DNA from: Monosiga brevicollis MX1
Lineage: Eukaryota; Opisthokonta; Choanoflagellata; Craspedida; Salpingoecidae
DNA length: 64,000 nucleotides
Direction of reading: 5' to 3'
Assembly: GCF_000002865.3 (NCBI RefSeq)
Contig: NW_001865049.1
Coordinates: forward strand, 896,568 to 960,567
Part shown: piece after piece, positions 27,901 through 36,800 of the stretch
Layout: each line of letters opens with the position of its first letter
Position numbering within the stretch: the first letter of the stretch is position 1
Notes under the pieces: model-generated
Databases searched by the model: none
What the model saw: the letters and a program-made list of their open reading frames with translations, nothing else
What the model was told of the DNA's origin: nothing
Translations under genes and position numbers: made by a program

Positions 27901-30900
27901 AGGCCACACCTGAAGTTGAGAAATGTGGCATAGAGGACGTCGGCTCTCTGCTTGCAGCCACAGTGGTTGAAGGCTGGGTAGTCGCAGCGCCCCGTGTTGT
28001 AGATGTCGTCGCTGGCAGATCGGAAACGAAAGATGTGGAGAACGCAGAAGTCGGTTCTGCCGTCGCCCCAACCGTGCTGTCGGTACTGCCTGACCCGACA
28101 CCAGATGAATCACTGCTGCTGGTGCTGGTCGCACTGCTACTTGCCTCGCTCATAGTTGAAAAAGAAGTCGTGGTTACTGCGAGTGTGGGCACTGTAGTTG
28201 CCAATACCGTGGTCGTGCTTTGATCCTCACCACTTCCCGGCCATGTCGTGGATGAAGTCAAGGTCGCTGACCCATCATCTTGCTGGGTCGACACGGATGT
28301 GAATGCTGAATTTGTGTGGCTGGCAGGGTGCGTGAAACTCGGAGGTTGCGTGCCAGTTTCCGATGCGGAAGTGGTTGCAGAAGAAAGAGTTCTGGTGCTG
28401 GTTGATGCAGTCATTGTGGTTGATGAGAGCCCCTCTCCGGAGGCGTCTGACCCTGTGGTAGTGCCGATGGTACTTGAAGAAGTTTGAGGAACAGAAGTCT
28501 GGACTAGAGTCGTAGATGTGGCATCGAGCCCACTACCATCATCCGTTTCGGGCGTGGTGGTAGCCTCAGGCGTGGTGGTAGCCTCGCGCGTGGGCATCGA
28601 GCTAGTTGAGGCAGGCAGGAGCGCAATGTTGTACAACGCGGCGTGGTGCAGCGTAACATTGGCATAGTAAGGCGAGCCCAAGGCGCTGGAACGCCCTCCC
28701 AAAACCAGCTGAACAAATCCGGGTCGATTAATATTGATCGAAGCCGTGGCCTCAAGCGTGCCATTCACGAAAAGGGTTAGCTGATGTTGAGCGTGATCGT
28801 ATGTCACGAGCACGGCATGGGGCTGTGCCAGAGGCAAACGAACACTGCTCCAGTGCACATCCTGGCTGACTGAGTCTCGCACGTAGAGTGCAGGAATGCC
28901 GTCGATCACGTAGAGAGCCACAACATCTGTCTGGCCATCAGAGAGCGCAAAGAGAGCCTGGTTTCCTGATACAGTTTGTGGGGTAAACACTAGATCCATG
29001 GCAAAGGAGAGGTAGGCATTTGAGGGTAAGGCAGTGGCCAGCTCGCCAGCGCCGGCTAGATACAGGCCCTGGCGAAACGATGAGTCCCATACGGCACCCG
29101 GCGGTGTAAGCAAGTGCAGATTTAGCCCGCTGCTGTCCAGGACTAAATTGCCCGAGGTCTGTTCAAAGCGCCACATCCCTGCCACTCGAGTGTCATTGAC
29201 AGAAACTGGAAAGTCGACAAACAGAGGAGTGGGAAGCTCTTGGGTTACGCGGGCTAGCGCAGCCACCGCAGGAGCTGAAATGGCTGTGTCGTAGAGGCGC
29301 ACGCCGTCCAGCAGGCCCTCATACGCAAGTGTGGTATCCCCATTGGGACGGCCACCAAGAGACAGAGTAGACCAAGCGGGGATCGCTGGCATGCTTCCCG
29401 TTGCCACAAGCTCGCCGTCCAGGAACAAGGTGACGGTGGTCCCGTTGATGCGAGCAGCGATGTGCTGCCAAGTATTTGCAGAAAGCTGGCGAGTGCTGAC
29501 GACGCTCGCAGCGATGGATCCCCCATCTGCGCTCATGCCAAGAACAAGATAGCCATAAACGATGCGGAGCTCAACAATAGCAATCTCGGCGTGGCTACCG
29601 CGCGAAAACGCGAGCAGACTGTGCGCCAGCAAAGCGGAAGGTTTGATCCAGAGAGTCATGGTGTATGCAGCCGGCAGAGGCTGGGGCACCAAAGATGCAC
29701 TCAAGGCTGTATTCGTGAGTTGCACGGCCCGCTGACCAGTCTGAGCATCGGTGGAGAAGGCAACACGTGCACGCTCCTTGAACGTTAGATGTGCAGGAGC
29801 GAGAGCTGTGTCAAAAGCGTAGCCTGTGATGTTATTTTCAAAGTCGTAGTGGTGCCACAGGTGATCATTCCAGGCAGAAATTTGGGCCAATTGCGTCTCA
29901 ATGCTCGGTGGGGCCGTAGTAGACAGAAGGTCCTCCAAAGTCGTGGCTGGCTCGGATGTTGAGATTGGTTCTGCAACCATGGCCGTCGTCTGGCTCGAGG
30001 ACATTGGCGCCACCGTAGTAGGATGTGCCGTTGAGGGCATGGTATTCGTCGCTACGGTTGCTGTTGTAGATGATGCTTCAGACGTGACGAGCTCGTTTGT
30101 TGTCGCCATCGTTGTCGGCACGGCCGTCGTTGTTGGTATGTCTGTCGTTGACGTTGGCTCGGCCGCCATCGTTGACTCGTCTGTCATTGACGTTGGCTCG
30201 GCCGTCGTCGTTGGCTCGTCTGTCATTGACGTTGGCTCGGCCGTCGTCGTTGGCTCGGCCGCCATCGTTGACTCGTCTGTCATTGACGTTGGCTCGGCCG
30301 TCGTCGTTGGCTTGGCCGTCGTCGTTGGCTCGTCTGCCGTTGTCGTTGGCTCGTCTGCCGTTGTCGTTGGCTCGGCCATCGTTGTTGACACGTCCGTCGT
30401 CGATGGTTTGGGCGTGAACATAGGCGTTGTCGTTTCGATTGAGGACATCTCCGTAGTCGTCAGCACTTTCTCTGTCGTGAAGACAGCAGGCGACTCGGTT
30501 GTGGTGGACCAGGACGAGTTGTAGACGAATATGTCATCCAGATACCCATGGAAACCATAGACGAGGGGCTCCAGCGGGCAGCAACCACCAAGCACTAGCG
30601 CATCAGGCGCCAGTGTGCCTTCGACGCTGCCTGATACGATGGCTTCGCCATCGATCGAGACGAGAAAGTTCAAGTTCGACTCGATCTGCTGCAGCTCCAA
30701 CTCCAGCTGATGCCATGTCCCATCGGCCAAATTACGATCTTCTGCCCCCGATATGGTGTTTGTAGCGCCGTTACGCGTTGTTGTGACGACGAGGCCACGC
30801 GTTGGAAGAAGGATGGCCACGCGCACAGCGCCGTCTACAGACAGCACATAGCTGGCATCGTTTGAGGAGGTAAGGAAACGAACACTCACACGCATGTACG

Positions 30901-31924
30901 TGTCTTCCGGGCTTGGCAACCAGATTGTGGGTGCAAACTGGCCCGTCAGATAAAGGAGGCCGTCGGCCGTGGCGAGCGCCCCTGGTTGGAGCAAGGCGTG
31001 CCTTTGATGGCCGCTTCGATCCAGGAGAAGGTTACCGCCATCACGGTCGACAGGCGCAAAGACGATTCGTCCAAACCAAGGCTGGGTGGGCGGCTCAGTG
31101 AACAGTCCTGGAGCTAGCCCGCGATCGGCGACCAAAAGTTGCACGTCGTTGTTGGTGAGGGCGGAATCCCAAATCCGAACATCATCGAGGAGGCCTGGAA
31201 AGACATAAGAAGATGCACCAGAGTTGCGGTCTAGGCGGCCACCCAGAAGAAGACGGTCGCAGTTGCGGGGAAGAGCCAGCTCGGTCTTGGAGGCCAGGGG
31301 CGCGCCATCGAGATATAAGGTCACCGTGCCCTGGTTGGCGGTCACGGCCAGATGGTGCCAACCATCGTCGTGGGCGGCCTCATCATCGCTTGCCGCGTCG
31401 GTGGGCCAGGCAGCAGAGATTGTTGCAGACTGCACGCCGGCAACGCCCTCGAGGGCGGTGATGTGCACTTGGACCAGGGTGTAGACAAAGCGGAGCTCCA
31501 TCATGGTATCTGCGATGCCGTCATCAAAGTGCACCAGGATTTCTGGCGCTGGCGCGGTGGACGTGGGGCGTTGTACCCAGGCAGCCCAGCTGAGTTGGGA
31601 GGCAGGGACGAGGGATGACGCATTGGTCCAAAACACCTGGGCGATGCCACGACGCGTAGCATTAAAGGCATAATTTCCCGAGGCCCCTGGGCCAACAGGC
31701 TCGGCGCGGTCGAGTGTGGGTTCAAATCCGACACAGCCACCATGCAGATTTTGCTGACCCGCCGAATCGAGTGCGAGGTGCAAGAAGGGGAAGGATTCCT
31801 CAAAGTCGTAACGAGCGAGCAGAGCCTCGGGCTGGGCTGGAGCCACCAACAGGGCCAGCAGGAGCAGGCAGGCATAGGCTGGGGCCAGGAGCCCGCCACC
31901 AGGCACCAGACAAGACTCTGGCAT
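21911..31924 (-). CDS. Giant LamG/mucin-like single-pass membrane protein
   Basis: One uninterrupted ORF of 3,337 residues. A signal peptide (residues about 10-32) precedes four laminin-G/concanavalin-like domains in two pairs: about 35-250, 285-475, 690-890 and 915-1095, each opening with a motif like YDFEESF or WRFEQTSGN. Between and after the pairs are Thr/Ser/Pro mucin tracts; the second runs from about 1100 to 2570 and carries roughly two dozen acidic Ser-Gly motifs such as DAGSGD or ESGSGD. A non-repetitive juxtamembrane domain (about 2575-2680) has no clear family. A single helix VIWVAVVSVLAVLLLVAVIV (about 2695) leads to a cytoplasmic tail of about 610 residues rich in Ser, Arg and Pro. 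Expected role: surface adhesion or a glycocalyx. The absence of introns over 10 kb is exceptional here. Confidence 0.9.
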   Translation of the reverse strand: MPESCLVPGGGLLAPAYACLLLLALLVAPAQPEALLARYDFEESFPFLHLALDSAGQQNLHGGCVGFEPTLDRAEPVGPGASGNYAFNATRRGIAQVFWTNASSLVPASQLSWAAWVQRPTSTAPAPEILVHFDDGIADTMMELRFVYTLVQVHITALEGVAGVQSATISAAWPTDAASDDEAAHDDGWHHLAVTANQGTVTLYLDGAPLASKTELALPRNCDRLLLGGRLDRNSGASSYVFPGLLDDVRIWDSALTNNDVQLLVADRGLAPGLFTEPPTQPWFGRIVFAPVDRDGGNLLLDRSGHQRHALLQPGALATADGLLYLTGQFAPTIWLPSPEDTYMRVSVRFLTSSNDASYVLSVDGAVRVAILLPTRGLVVTTTRNGATNTISGAEDRNLADGTWHQLELELQQIESNLNFLVSIDGEAIVSGSVEGTLAPDALVLGGCCPLEPLVYGFHGYLDDIFVYNSSWSTTTESPAVFTTEKVLTTTEMSSIETTTPMFTPKPSTTDVSTTMAEPTTTADEPTTTADEPTTTAKPTTTAEPTSMTDESTMAAEPTTTAEPTSMTDEPTTTAEPTSMTDESTMAAEPTSTTDIPTTTAVPTTMATTNELVTSEASSTTATVATNTMPSTAHPTTVAPMSSSQTTAMVAEPISTSEPATTLEDLLSTTAPPSIETQLAQISAWNDHLWHHYDFENNITGYAFDTALAPAHLTFKERARVAFSTDAQTGQRAVQLTNTALSASLVPQPLPAAYTMTLWIKPSALLAHSLLAFSRGSHAEIAIVELRIVYGYLVLGMSADGGSIAASVVSTRQLSANTWQHIAARINGTTVTLFLDGELVATGSMPAIPAWSTLSLGGRPNGDTTLAYEGLLDGVRLYDTAISAPAVAALARVTQELPTPLFVDFPVSVNDTRVAGMWRFEQTSGNLVLDSSGLNLHLLTPPGAVWDSSFRQGLYLAGAGELATALPSNAYLSFAMDLVFTPQTVSGNQALFALSDGQTDVVALYVIDGIPALYVRDSVSQDVHWSSVRLPLAQPHAVLVTYDHAQHQLTLFVNGTLEATASININRPGFVQLVLGGRSSALGSPYYANVTLHHAALYNIALLPASTSSMPTREATTTPEATTTPETDDGSGLDATSTTLVQTSVPQTSSSTIGTTTGSDASGEGLSSTTMTASTSTRTLSSATTSASETGTQPPSFTHPASHTNSAFTSVSTQQDDGSATLTSSTTWPGSGEDQSTTTVLATTVPTLAVTTTSFSTMSEASSSATSTSSSDSSGVGSGSTDSTVGATAEPTSAFSTSFVSDLPATTSTTRGAATTQPSTTVAASREPTSSMPHFSTSGVASTTPGTTSMSSTPPSTPASSSGSASATPSTITPKPTSPLIVTTSTAPQGVSSTASGDGSLSSTSLPAASTVEVTSSIGSGAGGSVSPSTAPVSTETSTSSGTDAVSPTILTSTGPSSPSTDATTPSTTRSNGERSTTMSSTTTGSDTSSGDAGLSSTSTSTTTTTTAATSAGSGDASLSSTATLRPTRTALPTTATLVSSSSAAPSTDAARTTSSFVTSASTSDFGSGSGDVGLGSTVPSTTSSREETTLVTTPVTTPVTTPVMTPVTTLGPATTTEPDAGSGSTSTLPVSPSNSPEVSTAAHSTSTSTTAAPSTNDATTTSTRATVPTVGPPTTSTAGTTTTVVTETSETTPAASTTADGSVSDTVAPTSSTVATSDAGSGGSGEQLSTVSSSTGPISTEPVTGSGDDGLSTPYSSSPLTTSTTPTDAGSGDMNFSSTVVTASTLASSTTTGGANGSGDHAWTSTTIANRETTDAGSGDVTMTSTTAVTSTEAVTSLPATTNSPVPTPAFPTTTMPTATTSHSPMESTSTLVGSTGVPTTSMVDENESGSGDSSGDAGVSTLTTSSATSSTASSTTATVTSASTSLSSSDSASTTTTSTQGQTEDPGSGQGSGDMSTSTTMWQTSTTSESGSGTSTLPIFSTSLSTQSDQQTSTLPPTTSAAPRTTTAAPISVVTTATTTDAYVVTASTTTPPSTSDAASGSGEGNLQSTTVTADLDVTTTTASAVLLTTPTTLLPSTTLTSTGAWTAASTTDSEESGSGDTDLQSTTLRSTPMPTTSQATLAVTTVTQPLTPSESASASLVSTASTTASGDGEGEGESGSGTMLTTPATTLATTATTAATTTATTTTTATTTATTATTTATTTATTTATTTATTTATTMLPRTTSVTSTSPVPTTTTVIGSGELSTSGDGSGAASTTSILSTLTSSSTPFVPGSTSFSTATTLPTTTSSSAPSTSRTETTSPDTVTSSNPTTAQATTTPLEQSGSGEEVLTTTLLPSTTTELTTGSSKSSTGTTTAAGTTTPTSTIAATTSSFVDSTPRTTSASSTTPHTTTVLSTDSNTGSGDDTWTTASTSFSTVPTSTPSASGSGELTTSVRTTTSASPATTSLSVTTTSTTAETDTSTLSALNTTIASSPSSSPRPSSSTTFAEVSSKATTTTGTTTTGTTTTTAGTTATGTTTLDTTSTDTTTPADTTTPADTTTPADTTTPDTTTTEAITTSDSIVINTTIMSNTSLADDRYFQLHFGVALEDVPEGFGQQVEDTVSAIVNAALSGRRSVVQTVVTSITRSESDPQSTTTVRGYSTFGDQILAGVDVESYVSDAGAAQLDGFGYTLTGTGASTSDPNPSREGANDDSNVIWVAVVSVLAVLLLVAVIVALIYSRGRRREETYVLDHSTLARSDASAPEERALAVPSTVRVHNKLAFVSSPSHHFSTTQRRGSEVGVSPASLVPPFLNIPPPPTSAQEPTSVLATELSPSASAWPAAPSDAARPRMPTTRTLSVQSDMPGHLQGRSRHYQPTTSVSSLELRASGARGWARAEAERTIPANLQRIQIRSASFSELIPSDASSLSDEEGSVFASSGASANFAKQQQHQHQQQPKQPLHGRVRAWSSNTQSTTVGSSLPVSVSSESPPSPTNTTAPHSLWPALRHVVAASAPSESLRQQARRAEARQMLEDRLQRFHARQRPTSVMVDDFLSINSGRSATLYAKRKALRPTILPAASESLTEPVARAWAAELPTSTRRPSEPQTVSVAEAPGMVPEAHSTPIAQAIPRASRQQSYDGAALPQTSPDRLFGSTVPVKGHGRESYSDFATPERAAFQELDSAMAAFAAGGAPRPFSARSRRKSTLFANEVARGEPVPVVGRDGRLGLAEPIERPSGETHWAAVYDEANSGENDVFLDGQTNDGAGENNSGPNAVLPPALSRPWSEGVAEADESSTFHNNSSRVTTRPASRSSLWDLWRDRRQRLSFIQRAHSVSTPFSPSANDLSSDEDDGFEV
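24250..25430 (-). repeat. Thr-rich coding microsatellites in the mucin tract
   Basis: Within the giant ORF, GTC/GTT/GTA-type triplet repeats on the plus strand (ACN on the coding strand) are densest at 24285-24435 and 25257-25425. They encode runs of Thr-Thr-Ala and Thr-Thr-Pro. Slippage here would change protein length without breaking frame. Confidence 0.8.
30100..30400 (-). repeat. Tandem repeat coding for Ala-Glu-Pro-Thr units
   Basis: Short repeats encode alternating AEPTTT, DEPTTT, AEPTSMTDE and TMAAEPT units between the two LamG pairs. Several copies are identical at the DNA level, which points to recent duplication. Confidence 0.85.
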
Positions 31925-33038
31925 GGTGGAAAGTTTGGTCTAGTGGGCGCGCCCAGAGACCCGACTCGAGGCGGGTGGAAGGAGTTATTGGGGAAGGAAG
32001 CCGGTGCAGAAGGGCATGATGGAGATGTGAATGGCTGCTAGTGGAACGCAAGAGGGGGCGGGACCGGGCGAGGTCAGCTCATGCCGGGTTGACTCGGGCC
32101 ACGCAGTGCACCTAGGTCGTGGGTGGTTCGATGGCTACGCGCAGCCCAGGAGCAGATTGCCTTGATGGCGCACGGGGGCCGATGGGCCTTACCAAAGACC
32201 AGAGCACCGGCAGTTCTCAAAGCTTGATTCTAGGCGCGATTGTGTGAGGCGCGATCTATAACAGCCGCGCAGGAAGGTGATCGACAACGCCTGTCAACTC
32301 GGGAGGAAGAGGCAGGAAGAAGCAAAACAAAACAGAAAAAAAAACGTGATGGCTGAGTGAGTAGGGTTTGTGTGTGCCTGTGTGGGCACTGCAACGACTG
32401 ATGGAAGTATGTGCCACCTCCCCTTTGAACGCGTGCTGTGGGAGCGCCTCGCTGCGTGTTTGAATGCATGTGTGCAGAGGAAGCGTCGTCCAAGGAGCGA
32501 AAACTCGATCGTACCTCACGTCATGTGGATGAAAGGTATTGAGCTGTGGTCGTGCACGTTGTTCAAGGACATGAATTGCATTCACAGTCATGGAGGTAAG
32601 AGAGCGGACAAGCGAGACCGAGGAAGAAGAAGAAGAGAGAGAGAGAGAGAGCGGGGGCGCGGGTAGAGAGGGAGCGGCGTACCCGGGGCAGAGCGGGAAA
32701 CGGAGCCCAGAGCAGGGTTGCAGAGCAGGGAATTGATCGCTCGTCGCACACACTTCAAGTGTCACGCGGCAGAGCAGAGGGGGGGTTAGAGGTTGAGTGA
32801 CGAACAGGTGTGTGAGGCAGAGATGTGGTAAAGGCTGTGCGTCGTGGGAAGGGCAATTGCAAGGCATAATCAGAGATACGAAGTAGATTGGGAGGGCAGA
32901 ATAGAGATGACGTGATCAGCAGAACAGAGCCGGAGCGTCGAACAGAGAAACAATCAACACAAAAGATTACTCGAGACCCGAGGAGACTGGGAGACTGGTT
33001 GATCTGCGTCATCGTTTATTTGTCAGATTGTCAGATTG
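31925..33038. other. Intergenic region, no gene seen
   Basis: About 1.1 kb upstream of the giant gene. It includes a GA run at about 32624-32652 and purine-rich DNA on both sides. An AATAAA on the minus strand at 33019-33014 probably ends the small gene next to it. No other exon is supported. Confidence 0.45.
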
Positions 33039-33713
33039 TCAGAATTTGATGCGAGCAGATGAAGTTGCGGGACGAGGCACCGTGCGCTGCGCTGCAGGCG
33101 GCGTTGAGGGACCATGATGAGCTTTTGGCAGCGAGGCGGGGGGTTTCTCTGGTGTGTACATGACAATGACATTGAGATCATCATCATCATCAGAGTCTGT
33201 CTGTGACTGTTTGCGTACACTTGCCGACAACAGCGCCATGCGTGTGAGGTCCTTGTGGAATGTGCGTCAGTGACGTTAGCGGACAAGTTCGCGGCCGCCA
33301 TCGAACCCATCTTGGATGGGACTGGCCTCGGTTGAGTGATATGTGCGCTGTGCACCCGTGGGGATGATCGCGTGCAAGTCGCCTTTCTTGTGCACATGAG
33401 ACAAACAGGGGAATCACCGGGTCACAAGTTTGCAAATTGCTGCTGAATGGCATGTTCAGCCTGCCACAAAACCCTCCAGCCCACAGCATTGCTGCTACTG
33501 GAACGGAACCTGTGAGTGACAGAGTATGCTTTGGAGAAGAACCCACAGATGTGCGCGATTGCCTCCTAGAGCATCGCAGCTCCTCAGCCACGACATGGTC
33601 AATATTCATGTAGTCTGGCAGCGCAAACTGCAGCACCACACAACCACACGATACCCACCGACACCAGCGTGACGGATGCTCACCGACGCCCTTTTGAATC
33701 GCAACGAGATCAT
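33039..33713 (-). CDS. Small unknown protein, three exons
   Basis: I do not recognise this protein. Exons, high to low: 33713-33684, 33627-33547, 33251-33039, all phase 0, giving 107 residues from the ATG at 33713. The middle exon reads FALPDYMNIDHVVAEELRCS, which looks like structured sequence. The last exon has a run of aspartates followed by LNVIVMYTPEKPP and a basic Pro/Ser/Thr tail. Support comes from the in-phase introns, the good donors (GTGAGC, GTGGGT) and the AATAAA signal at 33019-33014 just past the stop. It is head-to-head with the adhesion GPCR, 183 bp apart. The first exon is short and uncertain. Confidence 0.4.
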
Positions 33714-33896
33714 TTTTCTTAACCGGCCCGGGCTTCCCACCACCCGTTCCCTCAACCCGACTCCCCCTTTTTGGTGACCCCGCCGCCAAGCCACAACCAG
33801 ATGACAAATCGATGGGCACTGTTTACTGCGGTCACGCGAGCCAGCCTCGGGCCAACCCGTTGCCTCTGACTTGAAGCCGAAGCAATCCTCCCTGCC

Positions 33897-36800
33897 ATGG
33901 GCCTTCAACCTAGATTACCAGGCCGTCTGGCCGCGCTGGCGCTGCTGCTCGGCCTCCTGCTGGCCGTCGCTCGTGCCGCTGATTTTCCAACCAACTGTAC
34001 GAACGTTCCTCGTCGCCCCGAACCTCTTTCGACTTTCAGCCACCATACCATCGACCGACCGCTCACCTCACGACTTGAACCACCTGCCCCAACAGGGATC
34101 TTTTCCGGAGACACGGCCCTCCTTCCATCCACCAACGCCCAGCTACCTGATGCGGGATGGGAGCAAGCTCGTGACACCTGCGAAGGGCTAGGTGCCATCT
34201 TGGCGACCCTGGACGATGCCGCAGACCTCGAACTCGTGTCCAACCTTCTTGCCCCGCTTGGCCTCACCTCTACCAACCTCTGGCTGGGTAAGCCTACGCC
34301 AGACACCAGCAGTCCCAACCCTTTGCACACGCCTGGTGCCACATACTACACACGCACACACACACACACAAAGTAGCCACAATTAGAACTGGACGAGCGC
34401 GACCTCAGAGCGGCCTCTCTCACCCATCGGTGACTGCGCCTTTTTATTCTTTTTTTTTTTTTTTTTTTTTTTTTTTTGTAATAATTTTCATGGCCAAACT
34501 TTGCAGGCGGCCAGGGCACCGGCAGCCAAGCACCCTACACTTGGACCTGGTCCGACGGCTCGGGGCTCTCCGTGCTGACAGATCCCCTCTTTTCCCTCTT
34601 TTGCAACCCTTTGCCTCTGCCCTTGCTTTGCCCTCTTTTTGGCAGCCAGGACAGCGATGCTCGCTGCCTTGGTCTGCTGGGTGACATTCTTCAGCCGGCC
34701 ACCTGCGGCTCCCAGAAGCCCTTTCTCTGTCGTGCACCAGGTCTGTCCTTCCACACGCGACCCGACCTTGCTTTTTCCAAACCCCGACCAGTCTTCGCGC
34801 CAAGCTGCGCCATCAACATCGCTTGGACTCATCACAATTAACGCTCTGCACGGCTTTTGGCACCGCTTGCTCGCAGCAAACTTAATCCGAGATATATTGG
34901 CCTCCCTTACATGTGATGAGGGCTGTCCCGATGACGCCGACTGTATACTGGGCACCTGTGTCTGCCGAGCACCATTTTTTGAAAGTGATGGCCAAGGCGG
35001 ATGCCGAGCCCGTTGCGGCTCCAATGACCTCCTCAGCCTGTTGCTGCAAGTGCCGTGTGGTAATCATCGCGTAGGTAATCAAAGCCTCAGCTGTGCTGGC
35101 ACCGACCTCGTGCGTGACACAGCCGCGTGCCTCCTCGAGCCCGTCGAGCGCATCCTCGATCTGGCTCTCGAGGTGATTCCCCTCAACGACTGGCTCGAAG
35201 CCGCCGAAGCCCTGGCCTTCCCTCTGCTGGAGACCCTGACCGAGTCTGAGCTAAATGCGCTGGCTCAAATCTGGGATTTGCCCATCGTCTCGGCCGTGGG
35301 CTTGGACGACGCCGCCGTTGCCGTGCTTCGCGTCACCGCCAACCTCCTCAATCAAACGATGCTGGCCGCCTCGGAATCGGTTTTTCAACCCTTCCTCCTC
35401 CCCCTGGACCTGCCTCTCAAGAGCCTGATATACATCATCGAGCACACCCTCAACAGCCTCAGCAAGCTGCTTCTTGGTGAATACCTGTGGATTGAGTATG
35501 GCAATGGCTACATCCTCACTCAGTTTGCTCAAACGAGCATGTGGAACACCTCCACCTCCTGGCAAGTCTTGTACCCGGAACTCGACGGTGTCGTGCGTGC
35601 CGACGTGGTGCTGCCCTTTGAAGCCTTCCAGCTCGCACACCAGGCCTACCTCCTCACTCTGCCCAACGGTACCGAAGCTCCAGCCGCGGGTGAAGGCACC
35701 GACGAGGGTGACGGCCATGGCGAGGCTGCAGCCACCTGGATTCCCACGGCCACCATCATCTATTTCGAGGACGCCCGCATGTTTCCACTCTTGCCCACCC
35801 TAGCCAACTTTAGCATGAGCAATCACAGCATCACAACCAACAGCACCACCGGCACGAACAACACCATCAATGGTACCTCCCCGACGGCCAACGCCACAAG
35901 TGAGCCCGCCGTAGACTACTCGGCCCTCGAGCTCGTGCGCTCCCCAATTCTGAGCATCACGCTGATGGACCTGCCTGCGGACAGCGACCTCTCTGCCAGC
36001 CCCGTCAAAATGCACTTTACTGGCTTCAACTCATCAGATTTCTTCCCTATCTGTGCCTGGTGGGATGCCGGCCGCTGGAATACCTCGGGCTGCACCACCA
36101 TTGTCTTATCCGACCATGACATTGACTGTGTCTGCACCCATCTGACCTCCTTCGCCGTCCTGACGGGGGCCCCGACCACTGGCGCCTCACGCGGTGGTGG
36201 GCGAGGCGGTAGCACCGAGGACAAGATGGCCGAGGAAATCGGCGCTAGCGGCGGTGCGGATTCCACCACCGCGCTCTCGGCCGCAGAGGCCCGGGCCATG
36301 GGCGTGCTCAGCCTCGTGCTGGTATCCCTCTCAATGCTAGGTGCCATTGCTGCTCTGGCCGTGATTGTCTTTGGGTGGCATGCCGCGCGTCCCTACCATC
36401 ACAACCTCGTCCTCCTTTCCCTCGTCCTCCTTGGAGTCTATGTCCTCTTCTTCGTGGTCGCCCTCGCGGCGCCCAGTGACGACACCAATTGCACCGCCGT
36501 GGCCTGGCTCTTGCATTTTGCTGTTGTGCTGCTCATGTTTGCCTCAACGTGCCAGGCCTACCAATTCCGACAAGACTTTGTCGTGGTGTTTGCCAACACG
36601 CAGCGGACCGCAATCATGCGGCGCTTCGGTCTAGCCCTGGCCCTGGCCCTCGTTGTGTGCGGCCTATCGGCCGCCGTGGCGCCCAGGGACTACGGTTCAG
36701 ACCAAGCCTGCTTTCTGTCGCCGGGTGGCTTGGCCATTTGGTTTCTGTGGGGGCCTTGCGCTCTGGCCTTGTTGATCAACATTGTCATTTTTCTGGCCGT

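Noticed and set aside
24204-28223. Two long plus-strand open frames (453 and 519 residues, Val-rich) antisense to the giant mucin gene
   Set aside because: They are the mirror of Thr/Ser codon runs (ACN read as NGT, mostly Val) and have no start context, domain or composition of a real protein.
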